From positions 1-64,000 of the forward strand of contig CAJTMV010000001.1 in NCBI GenBank assembly GCA_910577225.1: a stretch of DNA of 64,000 nt. Reading direction: 5' to 3'. Shown here piece by piece: positions 36,051-44,212 of the stretch. The position numbers and the translations under genes are program-made. A model generated the notes under the pieces. That model saw only the letters and a program-made list of their open reading frames with translations, had not been told where the DNA came from and did not search any database. How positions within the stretch are numbered: position 1 is the first letter of the stretch; every line of letters begins with the position of its first letter. Source of the stretch: an uncultured Eubacterium sp. GTDB taxonomy: Bacteria; Bacillota; Clostridia; Lachnospirales; Lachnospiraceae.

Positions 36051-36126
36051 ACTTTTTCCTCCCTGCCTGCCACAGCTTTACCTTAACCACGAATTGCAAT
36101 GGTTGCAGATCTATGCATTTTTCATG

Positions 36127-36155
36127 CATAACATTTTATATAGAATTGTTATGTA
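36127..36155 (+). repeat. Left inverted repeat of the candidate switch
   Basis: Starts CATAACATTTTATATAG and continues through AATTGTTATGTA. It differs from the reverse complement of the right copy at three positions. It lies 77 bp upstream of the XRE start. Confidence 0.75.
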
Positions 36156-36438
36156 TTCTGCATGTAGTTCATACAGCCAAATCTGCTGCCAGCAATGACT
36201 ACAGCGTATTTTTACATCGCAATAAGAATTTACTAAAATATTGAAAATGATTTTAAGGATTTTTTTCCAAATTTCTGTAGATTTTTTGTTCTTCTTGTCC
36301 AAAACAAAGCTACTTATAAGTCTATATTTTAAACATTGTTTACAAAATTTCGAATTAGAGTTGCAAAATATAATAAAAGCATATAGAATACTTGCAGGGT
36401 ATATTATTCAATTAAATATGAACTATAAGAACTAAATT

Positions 36439-36467
36439 TACGTAACAATTCTATATAAAAAGTGATG
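36439..36467 (-). repeat. Right inverted repeat of the candidate switch
   Basis: Reads TACGTAACAATTCTATATAA and then AAAGTGATG on the plus strand, the inverted partner of the left copy. Confidence 0.75.
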
Positions 36468-36652
36468 TATAAATAAAAACACTTGTAATGAACGCTGATA
36501 TTTCCGTTTTCGTAAACCCTGATAGAGTCTGTTAGCGCGGGATACTGCTGGTCAGCGCTGTTCGAGGCTCACACAGGTTATGAATGAAAAACAGACAATG
36601 AAACCAGAAATAAAAAACGCCAGCGTCAGCCAGCGGGTCCATCATTCCTATT
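36468..36652. other. Intergenic, nothing recognised
   Basis: Between the candidate switch and the AraC remnant there is a GC-richer stretch (for example GTTAGCGCGGGATACTGC) unlike its surroundings. It has no gene, repeat or hairpin that I can support. It may be debris from another element. Confidence 0.4.
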
Positions 36653-37030
36653 TTAACTTATGTCCATTTCGCTGCAGATATTGTTCCAGGCGTTCTGCTG
36701 CTTCAATATTCGTTTGTTTTTCCTGCACCTTTTTTGTCCGTTTGTTTTTTTACGCATCTCAGAGGGCGTTTCACCGTAGGCCTTTTTAAATCTTTTATTA
36801 AAAACTGCTCTACTTGTAAATCTATTATCATACGCAATTCGGGTAATCGGCTGGTCAGAATACAGAATTTCATCCACTGAATGGTACAGCCGGATATATG
36901 TTAAATATTCCGTAAAACTCATGCCGTAATTCTTTTTGAAAAACCCGGACAAATACTCATTCGACAAATACAGCTTTTCCGAAAGGTCTTTGATACTGAT
37001 CGGTGCGAAACCGGACATCGGCGTTAGCGG
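36653..37030 (-). pseudogene. AraC-family DNA-binding domain, N-terminus lost
   Basis: Only the two helix-turn-helix motifs of an AraC regulator remain: PISIKDLSEKLYLSNEYLSG, FFKKNYGMSFTEYL, then PITRIAYDNRFTSRAVFNKR and AYGETPSEMRKK. The sensor domain is gone. Upstream of about 37030 the frame runs antisense through a permease remnant, so the junction lies there. Confidence 0.75.
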
Positions 37031-37039
37031 CAGCAGTTC

Positions 37040-37682
37040 ATTGGTGAATTCATTGGCTCTTATCCTATTGACAATGAAAAATCTGATACGAAATATCATA
37101 TGTTTTTGACAGACAGAAATTATCAGAAAATGCTGAATGGCAAAGAAATGAACCAGTCTCTGCTGGAAGAAACAATACAAGCCTATCGTATGATTCCTGT
37201 CACAGCAGAGAAGTATAGCTCAACTGAGGAATACCAAACATATGCCAGACCATATAGTGCCATTTTTAATTTTGTGCGGGATACTACGCAATTTTGCAGG
37301 TATCAGCTTTGCAATCGGTACTTCTCTGCTGCTTTCTGCATTTGCAGCCGTATTGTCGGTTTGTATCTATAGAACAGACGGTTTCGATGCAATGTTTCAA
37401 TTGATATTTGCCCAGTATTCCTATCCGCTTACTGCCTGCCAGGCGGTTTTGATAGTATACGGCTGTGTCATTGTGACATCTGTCATTTTTAGTACAGTTG
37501 TTATGCTGCTTTCAGAAATACTCCACAGTAATATCGCTACGCTTGCCATTACTTTTGGAATGCTTATTCTTTCTATGATATGTTCCATTCCCTCTCAATA
37601 TAGAGTTTTGGCACAGATATGGGACTGGCTTCCGAGTGCATTCCTTACCCCATGGAATATTTTTGGCTCTGGCAGTCTCTGA
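37040..37682 (+). pseudogene. ABC-type permease remnants (two frames)
   Basis: A first frame reads from about 37040 (SYPIDNEKSDTKYHMFLTD, later NQSLLEETIQAYRMIPVTA). It resembles the extracellular loop of bacteriocin-type ABC-2 permeases. Around 37290 the sense shifts to another frame that carries three to four TM helices (ISFAIGTSLLLSAFAAVLSV, IFSTVVMLLSEIL) and ends at 37682. The helices expected before the loop, and some sequence between the two parts, are absent. No working transporter can be encoded. Confidence 0.6.
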
Positions 37683-37763
37683 TCTGGGCGACCCATTCCT
37701 GGAATCGGCACTGCTCAGCCACCATCGTTGTTTCTGGTTCTATAAACTTTATCGTCAACAAAA

Positions 37764-37799
37764 ATGCTGTAAAATTCTTTCATCATAATTTTACAGCAT
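37764..37799 (-). terminator. Terminator hairpin after the zeta-toxin gene
   Basis: ATGCTGTAAAATT and AATTTTACAGCAT form a 13-bp stem with a 10-base loop. It lies 6 bp after the stop of the zeta-toxin gene, and the permease remnant ends on the other side, so it may work both ways. Confidence 0.65.
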
Positions 37800-37804
37800 C
37801 TCTC

Positions 37805-38398
37805 TCAATTCAGATTTTTCTTTTTCATATGATTAACAGAAGTCAATACCCAGATATCTTCAAAATACCAGTCAACACATTCATCAAAATAAACCTGCTC
37901 TTTCCTTTTCTTAAAAATTCTAAATGGTTTACTGCCCGAATTATCGTATATATGGCATATATCACAGATTTCAACCAAATCCTTTATCAACTCAAGTGCC
38001 CTGTCGTATCTTTTGATTATTTTATCCTCAGGCACATCATGCCCGCCTGAATCCACCCTTGATCTCACACGCCAGACATTAATCATGGGATCAGCAGTAA
38101 GAACATAATAGCAGCGAATAAAATATCCTTTCTCTTTTGCCCTTTTTAATAGTCTTAAATTTCTCTCTGTTGACAAAACCGTTTCAAAACAAAACTCATT
38201 CATCTGTTCAATATGCTTTTCACGCTGTTTTTCAGCCAACTGTGCTGCTTCCAGATCTGAGCATTTTATGTTTTTCTTTATTTCGTCAGCATTAATATAA
38301 TCCATTGGCGGTTTTAGTAATTCAGTAATAGTACTCTTTCCCGAACCGTTAGGACCAGCAAATACCACAACTTCAGGTTTTTTCTGCATAACGTTCAC
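37805..38398 (-). CDS. Zeta-toxin-family kinase
   Basis: A 197-residue P-loop kinase of the zeta-toxin/AAA_33 type. VVVFAGPNGSGKST is the Walker A; YINADEIKKNI and FCFETVLSTERNLRLLKRAK match the substrate-binding region. Streptococcal zeta toxin phosphorylates UDP-N-acetylglucosamine and so blocks wall synthesis; chromosomal relatives vary. It overlaps an upstream 73-residue gene, as expected for an antitoxin partner. The catalytic segment is complete. Confidence 0.85.
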   Translation of the reverse strand: MNVMQKKPEVVVFAGPNGSGKSTITELLKPPMDYINADEIKKNIKCSDLEAAQLAEKQREKHIEQMNEFCFETVLSTERNLRLLKRAKEKGYFIRCYYVLTADPMINVWRVRSRVDSGGHDVPEDKIIKRYDRALELIKDLVEICDICHIYDNSGSKPFRIFKKRKEQVYFDECVDWYFEDIWVLTSVNHMKKKNLN

Positions 38399-38594
38399 TA
38401 TAACGCCCCTTTCTCATTCTTCTGCCTACTTCTACTCTTGAGCCATCGCTGCTTTCCTGATATATAATCTGCTTTTCCCTGTCATATACAATTATCGGAA
38501 CATCCATAGCCCGTTTCTTCTCCAGTTCAATCCTAACCGCCGCATTTACGCGCTTTACAACCATCTCATCTGAAATATACTCTTCCCGTCTCAT
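38373..38594 (-). CDS. Putative antitoxin of the zeta-toxin pair
   Basis: A 73-residue charged protein with no recognised family. It begins MRREEYISDEMVVKRVNAAV and has a basic tail (GRRMRKGRYSERYAEKT). AAGGATGG stands about eight bases before this ATG. The gene overlaps the toxin start by 26 bases, so the two are coupled. The antitoxin role is inferred from position only. Confidence 0.62.
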   Translation of the reverse strand: MRREEYISDEMVVKRVNAAVRIELEKKRAMDVPIIVYDREKQIIYQESSDGSRVEVGRRMRKGRYSERYAEKT

Positions 38595-38813
38595 ATTTAA
38601 CACCATCCTTTTCTTACTATCCTACCTTATTCGATTAAGTTTATCAACCATTTTCATCCAATAAAATTTTTTCTCTCTCAGGTATCACTCTGTTGCTTGC
38701 CCGTCTCTTAACATGGGACACTTTCCTTCTATTTTACTACATTCTTCCTGGTCTTCCATACATCATTTTGAAAAACTTCTTACTCTAATTATCTGATACA
38801 CCCTTGCTACCGC

Positions 38814-39782
38814 TTATATCTCAAATTTTCTGATAACTTCCACAAAATCCCCCTGACTCCTCAGCCACATATCAATCCCTTTCCCAAACGTCTTTGCCCG
38901 TATCCGGTATCTTTTCTTCTCTTTATCCGTCTCCAGAACCTCTGCCGTAGGCAGTTTGTCCAAAACAGCCTCCACGCTCCAGCCTTTATACCAAAATTCT
39001 ACCATCTGCTGTTTCCCGCCATACATAAACTGAATTTGTTTACGGTACTCACCGGCCTGGAAACGGTCTTTTTCAGATACTTTATAATGCTCCTCCAACA
39101 CTGCCAATTCCCGTATCCGGTCGATCCGGTAAATTGTCGGGTTCGTATCATTTGTAATCTGAAATTCCTTTTTCCGGTCAATATCTTCCAAATGCGCTGC
39201 CAGATAAAAGTAAAATTCTGAAAACATGATGGCTAACGGGTCTACCTTCCTCGTTACTGCCTGATCCGTTCCTGTTTTTTCATATACAATTTTGATACAT
39301 CGCTGCTCTTTGATCGCAACAGCAATTTCCCACATTTTGTCCATAAACTTCTTCCTGTGCTGAAGCTCTATATAATGCAGGCGCTCACTGCCAAGCATGT
39401 CATTTACCAGATTTCTGTTTTCCGGCAGGACGCAGCACTCCACAACATTGTTTAAAATGTTCATCATCTCTGGTTTCGTAAAAGCCCGGCTTTCCAACAG
39501 GATTTTTGTAACTGCCAAAACCTCTTTATTAGAAAGCCGTCCCTGCTCTGCCTTCTTTAACTGGTACCCATGGTGTTTCTGGTCATACACGACGTCATTT
39601 GCAATCCCCTGTTTTACGGTCCTGTTGCTTAGAAAAACACGGACATTATTAATATCACGCTGTATACTTTTTTCTGTAACCCCAAATTTCACCGCTTCTT
39701 CTTTTTTATAGATGATGTCCCCTTTCAGAAGACGCGTATATAAGTCCAGCACCCGTTGTATTTTGTCTTCTTTTTCATTCAT
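38814..39782 (-). CDS. WYL-domain transcriptional regulator
   Basis: A 322-residue regulator. Residues 1-70 form a winged helix-turn-helix of the HTH_11 kind (RVLDLYTRLLKGDIIYKKEE, then SIQRDINNVRVFL). The central WYL domain includes KVDPLAIMFSEFYFYLAAHL, and a C-terminal WCX-like extension follows. WYL proteins bind nucleic-acid-like ligands and often stand near defence or mobile regions, as here. AAGGAATGGAT favours this ATG; one two codons upstream is possible. It is monocistronic. Confidence 0.85.
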   Translation of the reverse strand: MNEKEDKIQRVLDLYTRLLKGDIIYKKEEAVKFGVTEKSIQRDINNVRVFLSNRTVKQGIANDVVYDQKHHGYQLKKAEQGRLSNKEVLAVTKILLESRAFTKPEMMNILNNVVECCVLPENRNLVNDMLGSERLHYIELQHRKKFMDKMWEIAVAIKEQRCIKIVYEKTGTDQAVTRKVDPLAIMFSEFYFYLAAHLEDIDRKKEFQITNDTNPTIYRIDRIRELAVLEEHYKVSEKDRFQAGEYRKQIQFMYGGKQQMVEFWYKGWSVEAVLDKLPTAEVLETDKEKKRYRIRAKTFGKGIDMWLRSQGDFVEVIRKFEI

Positions 39783-39788
39783 ATCCAT

Positions 39789-40117
39789 TCCTTTCTTTTG
39801 TTTCACACGGTTTATTTCGAACTTACAAAATCCATCCTTATATACTCGCAAGCATACTTATTTGCCAAATGATTTGCCTGTTCTTTGAAAATAACGGCCG
39901 TCTGCGGGCAAATCTTTTAGCTCACTGGTATAGGCAATCCCTTTCATGAAGCTGGCAAGTAAAATCTTGAAATGTCGTAAGACCATTGCCAGCCTCCTTT
40001 GCATCAAAGCTGAAACTCACATGGCGATGCTTTTAAGCTCATTTAGCGCTTTTATCGTATTTTCCATATCTATTGCTCTCCACTATGCTTTTCTGAATAA
40101 ACAAAGATTATGATTCA
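39789..40117. other. Intergenic with short coding debris
   Basis: On the minus strand two very short frames can be read (MENTIKALNELKSIAM, and one starting MVLRHFKILLASFMKG) with reasonable ribosome sites between them. They look like tails of lost genes. I see no complete gene, repeat or RNA here. Confidence 0.4.
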
Positions 40118-40726
40118 TCACAACTCCTGTTCTGGTATTCCCAACAATTCCTGTTCTGGTATTCCCAACAATTCCTGTTCTGGTATTCCCAACAATTCCT
40201 GTTCTGGTATTCCCAACAATTCCTGCAAAATATATTCTACACGATCAGCTCTTACATTTCCATCCACAAAAATAACTTCTTTTAACTTTTCGATTAATTC
40301 TCCGCCATCCCATAGCATCTTCATAGGTAAATATGCCTTTTCCCCGCCGAAAAAACCTTTTCCATCCTGCCCTTCTGAAAAAACCTCCTGCATCAGCTCT
40401 TTCATTTTAAGCTCTTGTTCCTCCGAAATCAGCTGAGCCTGCTCATAAGCCTCTGCCGCCACTTTTTTCATATCTGCACACAGCTTTTTTACATTTTCCT
40501 GCATGATTTTTCCATATTCATCTGAAAATTGATGGATATGCTCCAGCTGCATAGATAAATCTGACGTAATCCGCCAGGAATCAACCCAGATTTCAAATGC
40601 AATCCGCAGGCGCTTGTTTATGTCGCCTGCCGCTTCTTTTAATTCCTTCTCTTTCCTGCTGCATAACATCTGATAACTTTGGCTAAATGCCCTTCTTTTG
40701 CCTTGTCCCATTTCTGTATCCTCCAT
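40118..40726 (-). CDS. Hypothetical coiled-coil protein with C-terminal octapeptide repeats
   Basis: A 202-residue, strongly helical and charged protein with no recognised domain. The middle (EYGKIMQENVKKLCADMKKV, AAEAYEQAQLISEEQ) is probably coiled coil. It ends in four identical copies of ELLGIPEQ followed by EL and the stop. The repeats arise from a 24-bp DNA unit, so the C-terminus can grow or shrink without changing frame. It lies between a WYL regulator and unlabelled debris. A link to Rpn-like proteins is possible but not shown. Confidence 0.6.
   Translation of the reverse strand: MEDTEMGQGKRRAFSQSYQMLCSRKEKELKEAAGDINKRLRIAFEIWVDSWRITSDLSMQLEHIHQFSDEYGKIMQENVKKLCADMKKVAAEAYEQAQLISEEQELKMKELMQEVFSEGQDGKGFFGGEKAYLPMKMLWDGGELIEKLKEVIFVDGNVRADRVEYILQELLGIPEQELLGIPEQELLGIPEQELLGIPEQEL
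40127..40222 (-). repeat. 24-bp tandem repeat, four identical copies, coding
   Basis: On the coding strand the unit encodes E-L-L-G-I-P-E-Q and is present four times without a mismatch. The identity of the copies means recent expansion or ongoing homogenisation. It has no spacers and is not a CRISPR. Confidence 0.9.
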
Positions 40727-41420
40727 TTTTATACTTCTGTATAATATTTACACTTTTTTACTATACACCTGCACCTGGACAGATTCTGTCCATTTTAAAT
40801 TTTTAGGAAAAATCAGAGGACAAATGATTTGCTTAATCTATTATGTCATAAAATTTAAGCGTCAAAGTGTCTGGTTTTGACGCTTAATTCCTATGGTAAT
40901 TGCATAACAAGACATAAATATGGAAACCAGCAGCTTCACGAATCATCAAATATTTTTTGTCACTGCTTTACCATTCATACAGAAACGGATTGGAAGATTT
41001 ATATTTACATGTAATCCGGAAATTGCCTTTACCGCCGGTTCTTACTTTTATTTTTAGTTTGTCCCGTATTCACTCACGCCATCTGTCACTTTTGCAAAAA
41101 GCCGGGCAGCGTCTAACTGCCCAGCCTTTTGCGTTATCTCATGGATGCTGCATGCAGATCTTACATCAGTTTACGGAGCAAATTTACAAATCTTCTACAG
41201 AGTTATGCTTTATGGACTGTCAGCGGCGGCTGCATACCTGCGGAATGGCTGATGCATATATGCCGTGTTCCATCTGCAGCCTGTATTTTACGATTATTAC
41301 ATACCAGCGATCCCGAAATACAGCCGACAGCATACCTTTACATCCGGCAGTAAGACCATGTATCAGAACTGCATATCTGCCATATTTTACACGATCTCAT
41401 ACCTGGCTGTTTTCTCCTTT
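40727..41420. other. Intergenic debris, nothing recognised
   Basis: About 700 bp without a supported gene. A 242-codon open plus-strand frame crosses this stretch, but its composition (many Cys, His, Ser, no start site, no family) is that of a chance frame. I see no repeat or RNA. Confidence 0.4.
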
Positions 41421-41561
41421 TCACCACCTTAAAAATATTATATATGCATCCTCAATCGTTTCCTGTATTTCCTGCCTGACTTCTCCAGCGTTTATACCAT
41501 TGTCTTCTGCAATCTTACTGTATATCTTTTCCATGCCCATAAATACTTTCTCCCTGCTCAT
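41421..41561 (-). CDS. Small protein resembling short Spo0A-C-terminal-like proteins
   Basis: A 46-codon frame with the core MEKIYSKIAEDNGINAGEVR. Short Clostridial proteins with this pattern (a helix, an NGI/NGV turn, then EVRxEIQxxI) are often annotated as Spo0A C-terminal-like. No strong ribosome site is seen, and the 5' end abuts the antitoxin remnant. It could be a fragment. Confidence 0.4.
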   Translation of the reverse strand: MSREKVFMGMEKIYSKIAEDNGINAGEVRQEIQETIEDAYIIFLRW

Positions 41562-41564
41562 TAG

Positions 41565-41813
41565 ACAGTTTCTTCCAAAAGACAGATTTCATTGCCAGTC
41601 AGCATCCGAAAACTCCTTTCAATTGATACTGGTGATAAACTGGCAGCATATACTTCAGGAGATGTTATCATACTCAAAACTTTAAAACTTCCTTCTGCAG
41701 AAGAATTTGAAGCCTCACTCAACGAAGCGCAAAAATGGACAAAGTCTGTTGGGTATAATGAAAATGATGTTAATGATATCATCAAATCGGTTAGAAAGAA
41801 GAAGCGGATATGA
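41565..41813 (+). pseudogene. AbrB/MazE-type antitoxin, N-terminus missing
   Basis: The plus strand reads TVSSKRQISLPVSIRKLLSI, then DTGDKLAAYTSGDVIIL and a helical tail ending VRKKKRI. This is the swapped-hairpin DNA-binding domain of SpoVT/AbrB antitoxins, but the first strand is cut and no ATG is available; a TTG at 41592 lies inside the domain. Its toxin is absent. The cut falls four bases from the start of the converse small gene. Confidence 0.6.
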
Positions 41814-41947
41814 GAGAACCGGATATAAGAGAACCGGGTATGAGAATTGTGATAGATACAATGTTTTGATTTCTGGCGTATTTTTTGGCGCATTTCCGAA
41901 AAAATTGTTAGTGCTGTTTGTCAGAAGATACCAGCCTGCGCTACAAT

Positions 41948-42210
41948 TAAAAATATACTTATCCCACACGCATTTTATAATTTCAGCAATGAAAAATATT
42001 AAAACCAAATCAGCGGAATACCTTACTTTTACAGGCATTCCGCTGATTCTAACCTCACACATAACGAAAATTCTCAAACGTCTTATACAAATCCAGCTGA
42101 CCCCACCCCGATTGAGTCAGGTTAATGTCCCAAAATTTTTCAACTTTTTTCATGAAAAATCGCTGTAACCCGCATAACTTCGTTGGAATTGAGGTAAATT
42201 AATGCTAAAT
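41948..42210 (-). repeat. Dispersed island repeat, copy A
   Basis: It matches copy E over about 260 bp with roughly 85-90% identity by eye. It contains the stem AATCAGCGG/CCGCTGATT around 42009-42053 and, on the minus strand, a 22-codon tail QLDLYKTFENFRNV-like ending in a stop before the hairpin. The right part (from GTCAAAATAATG) is replaced by a VapC remnant. Confidence 0.85.
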
Positions 42211-42214
42211 TTTG

Positions 42215-42277
42215 TCAAAATAATGTTTCCAGCGCCGTTATATGTCTGTCTTCAACAGGCAGCATCCGGTATCCCAT
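42215..42277 (-). pseudogene. VapC (PIN toxin) remnant
   Basis: Twenty codons, MGYRMLPVEDRHITALETLF followed by a stop, match an internal part of the VapC at 50567-50965 (MGYRMLPIEDRHVMALETLV). The rest of that toxin is gone. It lies immediately beside repeat copy A, as if a cassette was removed up to the repeat. Confidence 0.8.
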
Positions 42278-42350
42278 TTCCCAGATAATTCACTAACTCG
42301 TTACCTTCTTAAGACATTTTTGATTGACACTTGAATACCCCAAAAAATTC

Positions 42351-42758
42351 TCATAATAAAGTAATAAATTCATCCGGACTGCAAACCCTTGTTTTAGCCG
42401 CCTTAAAATCTTTCAAATTACACGTCACAAGACAGTCTGCATGAACCATTCCTGCACATTCATCCTGCAGGCAGTCCTCAAAATCTTTGAACTGTACATT
42501 ATCTATCGCCTCCAAAACCTGAGCATGTGAAGCACCGGCAACCGTCAATAATCTGCAAATATCTTTTAGCCACATTCGTTTTCCCTCATCTGGAATTCGA
42601 AGAGAATACCATATAATAGACAGCGAATGAAAAGCTATATATCCCTCAAATTTTCCCTGAGAGCATAACTCCATAACTGCTTTTGAAGAATCCCGAAACC
42701 GGTCTTCACGGTCCGTAATATAGTTTAATATAACATTAGTGTCAATCAATGCCACCAT
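42351..42758 (-). CDS. PIN-domain toxin (VapC type)
   Basis: A 135-residue PIN ribonuclease. ALIDTNVILNYITDRED holds the first acidic residues, DFEDCLQDECA the middle ones and ADCLVTCNLKDF the last conserved segment. VapC toxins cleave tRNA or rRNA and stop translation until neutralised. It overlaps the upstream antitoxin by 17 bases. All acidic positions are present, so the toxin is probably active. Confidence 0.88.
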   Translation of the reverse strand: MVALIDTNVILNYITDREDRFRDSSKAVMELCSQGKFEGYIAFHSLSIIWYSLRIPDEGKRMWLKDICRLLTVAGASHAQVLEAIDNVQFKDFEDCLQDECAGMVHADCLVTCNLKDFKAAKTRVCSPDEFITLL

Positions 42759-43008
42759 ATTTCTCTCTCATAGCCTCCCTTCTTATTTGTTCATAGTCAT
42801 AATCTTTTGGAAATGAATACTGCTTTTTCAGTCCCTCCATGTGTAAAAACACCTGTCTTTTTTCCGAAAGTAAATTTTGATTCTCAGATATTTCCTCTGT
42901 TTTCCCTGCAACTACATTAAATCTCCTAATCATATCTATAAAGAATTTAACACTGTCGTCATCCGGTAAAGAATCAATCATAGCATATGCTTCCTGCCGC
43001 AAAGTCAT
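42742..43008 (-). CDS. Antitoxin of the PIN-domain pair
   Basis: An 88-residue protein with an N-terminal helical region (LRQEAYAMIDSLPDDDSVKF) and a C-terminal tail that would wrap the toxin (YSFPKDYDYEQIRREAM). This layout is common in Firmicutes VapB-like partners. It overlaps the toxin start. Family membership is inferred from position and shape; a similar beginning is seen in the antitoxin at 50962-51195. Confidence 0.72.
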   Translation of the reverse strand: MTLRQEAYAMIDSLPDDDSVKFFIDMIRRFNVVAGKTEEISENQNLLSEKRQVFLHMEGLKKQYSFPKDYDYEQIRREAMREKYGGID

Positions 43009-43496
43009 TTATTTCACCTCCAATTTTTTCTAACAATCCATATCGCAGTCATTACCTGCATATTTTTAAAGAATCAACGAAGAAAATCCTTATTTAATAC
43101 TCTTAACCACAATTCATCATTCGCTATTTTTGTTTATTTGCTATTTCAAAAACTCGAATCAGTTTCCTTTTCATACACCAAATGATCATAACAGAATTCT
43201 TCAAATTCTTCTTAAACAACATTTGTTCCAACTGCATTTGAAACAAAATATTTAAAATTTTGTCTTAAATCTTTCCTTTCAATACCTCTGCGCTTCAAAA
43301 ACTTTCTTATTCGTCTATATTTTCTAATAAGAAATCCCTAATCTGCAACTGTGATACCCTCCACTCATTATGATTTCAATGCAGCTTTTATCTAACTTAA
43401 TATTTGTATTTTTACCTCAGTATATCATATGAAAAATCTAATTACAAGGCAATACAAAAAGCCGCCTGATAACTATGAGCTACACTCTTTAAAATA
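43009..43496. other. Intergenic debris
   Basis: AT-rich stretch without a supported gene. A 36-codon minus-strand frame (RIRKFLKRRGIERKDLRQNF) near 43230-43340 has no start site and may be a fragment. Confidence 0.4.
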
Positions 43497-43705
43497 GTAA
43501 ATCAACAGAATACCCCTCTTTCACAGGCACTATGCTGATTGACCCCCCCCCACCCCGATTGAGTCAGGTTAATATCCTAAAATTTTTCAACTTTTTTCAT
43601 GAAAAATCGCTGCAAGCCGCATAACTTCGTTGGAGTTAAGATAAATTCATGCTAAATCGACAAAAAATTGGTGGTAAGTTAGTGTCACAAACAGTTGTTC
43701 CTCTA
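43497..43705 (-). repeat. Dispersed island repeat, copy B
   Basis: The left hairpin part is decayed, but CACCCCGATTGAGTCAGGTT, GCATAACTTCGTTGGAGTTA and TTAGTGTCACAAACAGTTG are clear. A C9 run stands at 43543-43551. Similarity with copy F continues for another ~130 bp to about 43838. Confidence 0.82.
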
Positions 43706-43873
43706 TTTCATATACAACTAATACTTTATCCATCTGCTCTGAAAAAAATATTTGATTTCAATAAATCAAGAGAATACATCAACTTTTTAACAATATATCA
43801 ATTTTTTAAATTCTTTATAGTTGATATATGATTCTATTTTAATTGACAGATCACATATCTGCCCTGTCTCACT

Positions 43874-44050
43874 TTAACCGATCAGCCCTTTGTCAATCAA
43901 TCGGTTCAAACCAACTGAGGCACCCTGCTTTGTCGTGATTGTATCAATCATATCTACTACCTGCTGCGTTGTCATCATACCATTCACTACAATAAATTGA
44001 TGTATTAATCGACAGGAAAAGTCGAACAACCTATTACTATCAAGTGAAAT
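43874..44050 (-). pseudogene. Unrecognised C-terminal fragment
   Basis: The minus strand reads about 58 residues, including QFIVVNGMMTTQQVVDMI and SVGLNRLIDKGLIG before a TAA. It looks like a protein tail cut off from its gene. No family recognised. Confidence 0.4.
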
Positions 44051-44212
44051 AGTATCTTTTCATGCATTAACGCTATTACTGCCATGCTGCACTTCTTGAC
44101 GTAAATGAAGACTTATGGTATGCTGATTTTAACTTTGCCGTTGTGCAGAATTTATCATATTCGGACCATTGTCCTCAAGAGAAAAACATCTGAAAATAAG
44201 GAGAGTTTCGTT

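Larger units (their letters stand above)
36127..36467. promoter_or_regulatory. Candidate invertible DNA segment upstream of the polysaccharide operon
   Basis: Two 29-bp inverted repeats, 36127-36155 and 36439-36467, match at 26 of 29 positions and share the perfect 18-bp core TTTTATATAGAATTGTTA. They enclose 283 bp of very AT-rich sequence without a gene. The layout is that of invertible promoter switches before capsule operons in Bacteroidota. A TATAAT at 36369-36374 points rightward in the present orientation; I could not identify a convincing leftward promoter. If inversion is needed for leftward transcription, the operon may be OFF here. No intact invertase gene is in the window. Confidence 0.65.

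Noticed and set aside
36111..36302. Small minus-strand frame inside the candidate invertible segment
   Set aside because: No ribosome site and composition of AT-rich noncoding DNA; it crosses an inverted repeat.
40121..40225. Tandem direct repeats resembling a small CRISPR array
   Set aside because: The 24-bp units are contiguous, without spacers, in frame inside a gene and without cas genes nearby.
40957..41685. Long open plus-strand frame of 242 codons
   Set aside because: No ribosome site, no family, Cys/His/Ser-rich chance composition, and it runs antisense to a small gene.
43543..43551. C9 run as another phase-variation tract
   Set aside because: It lies in a decayed repeat copy outside any gene, so no frame can switch.
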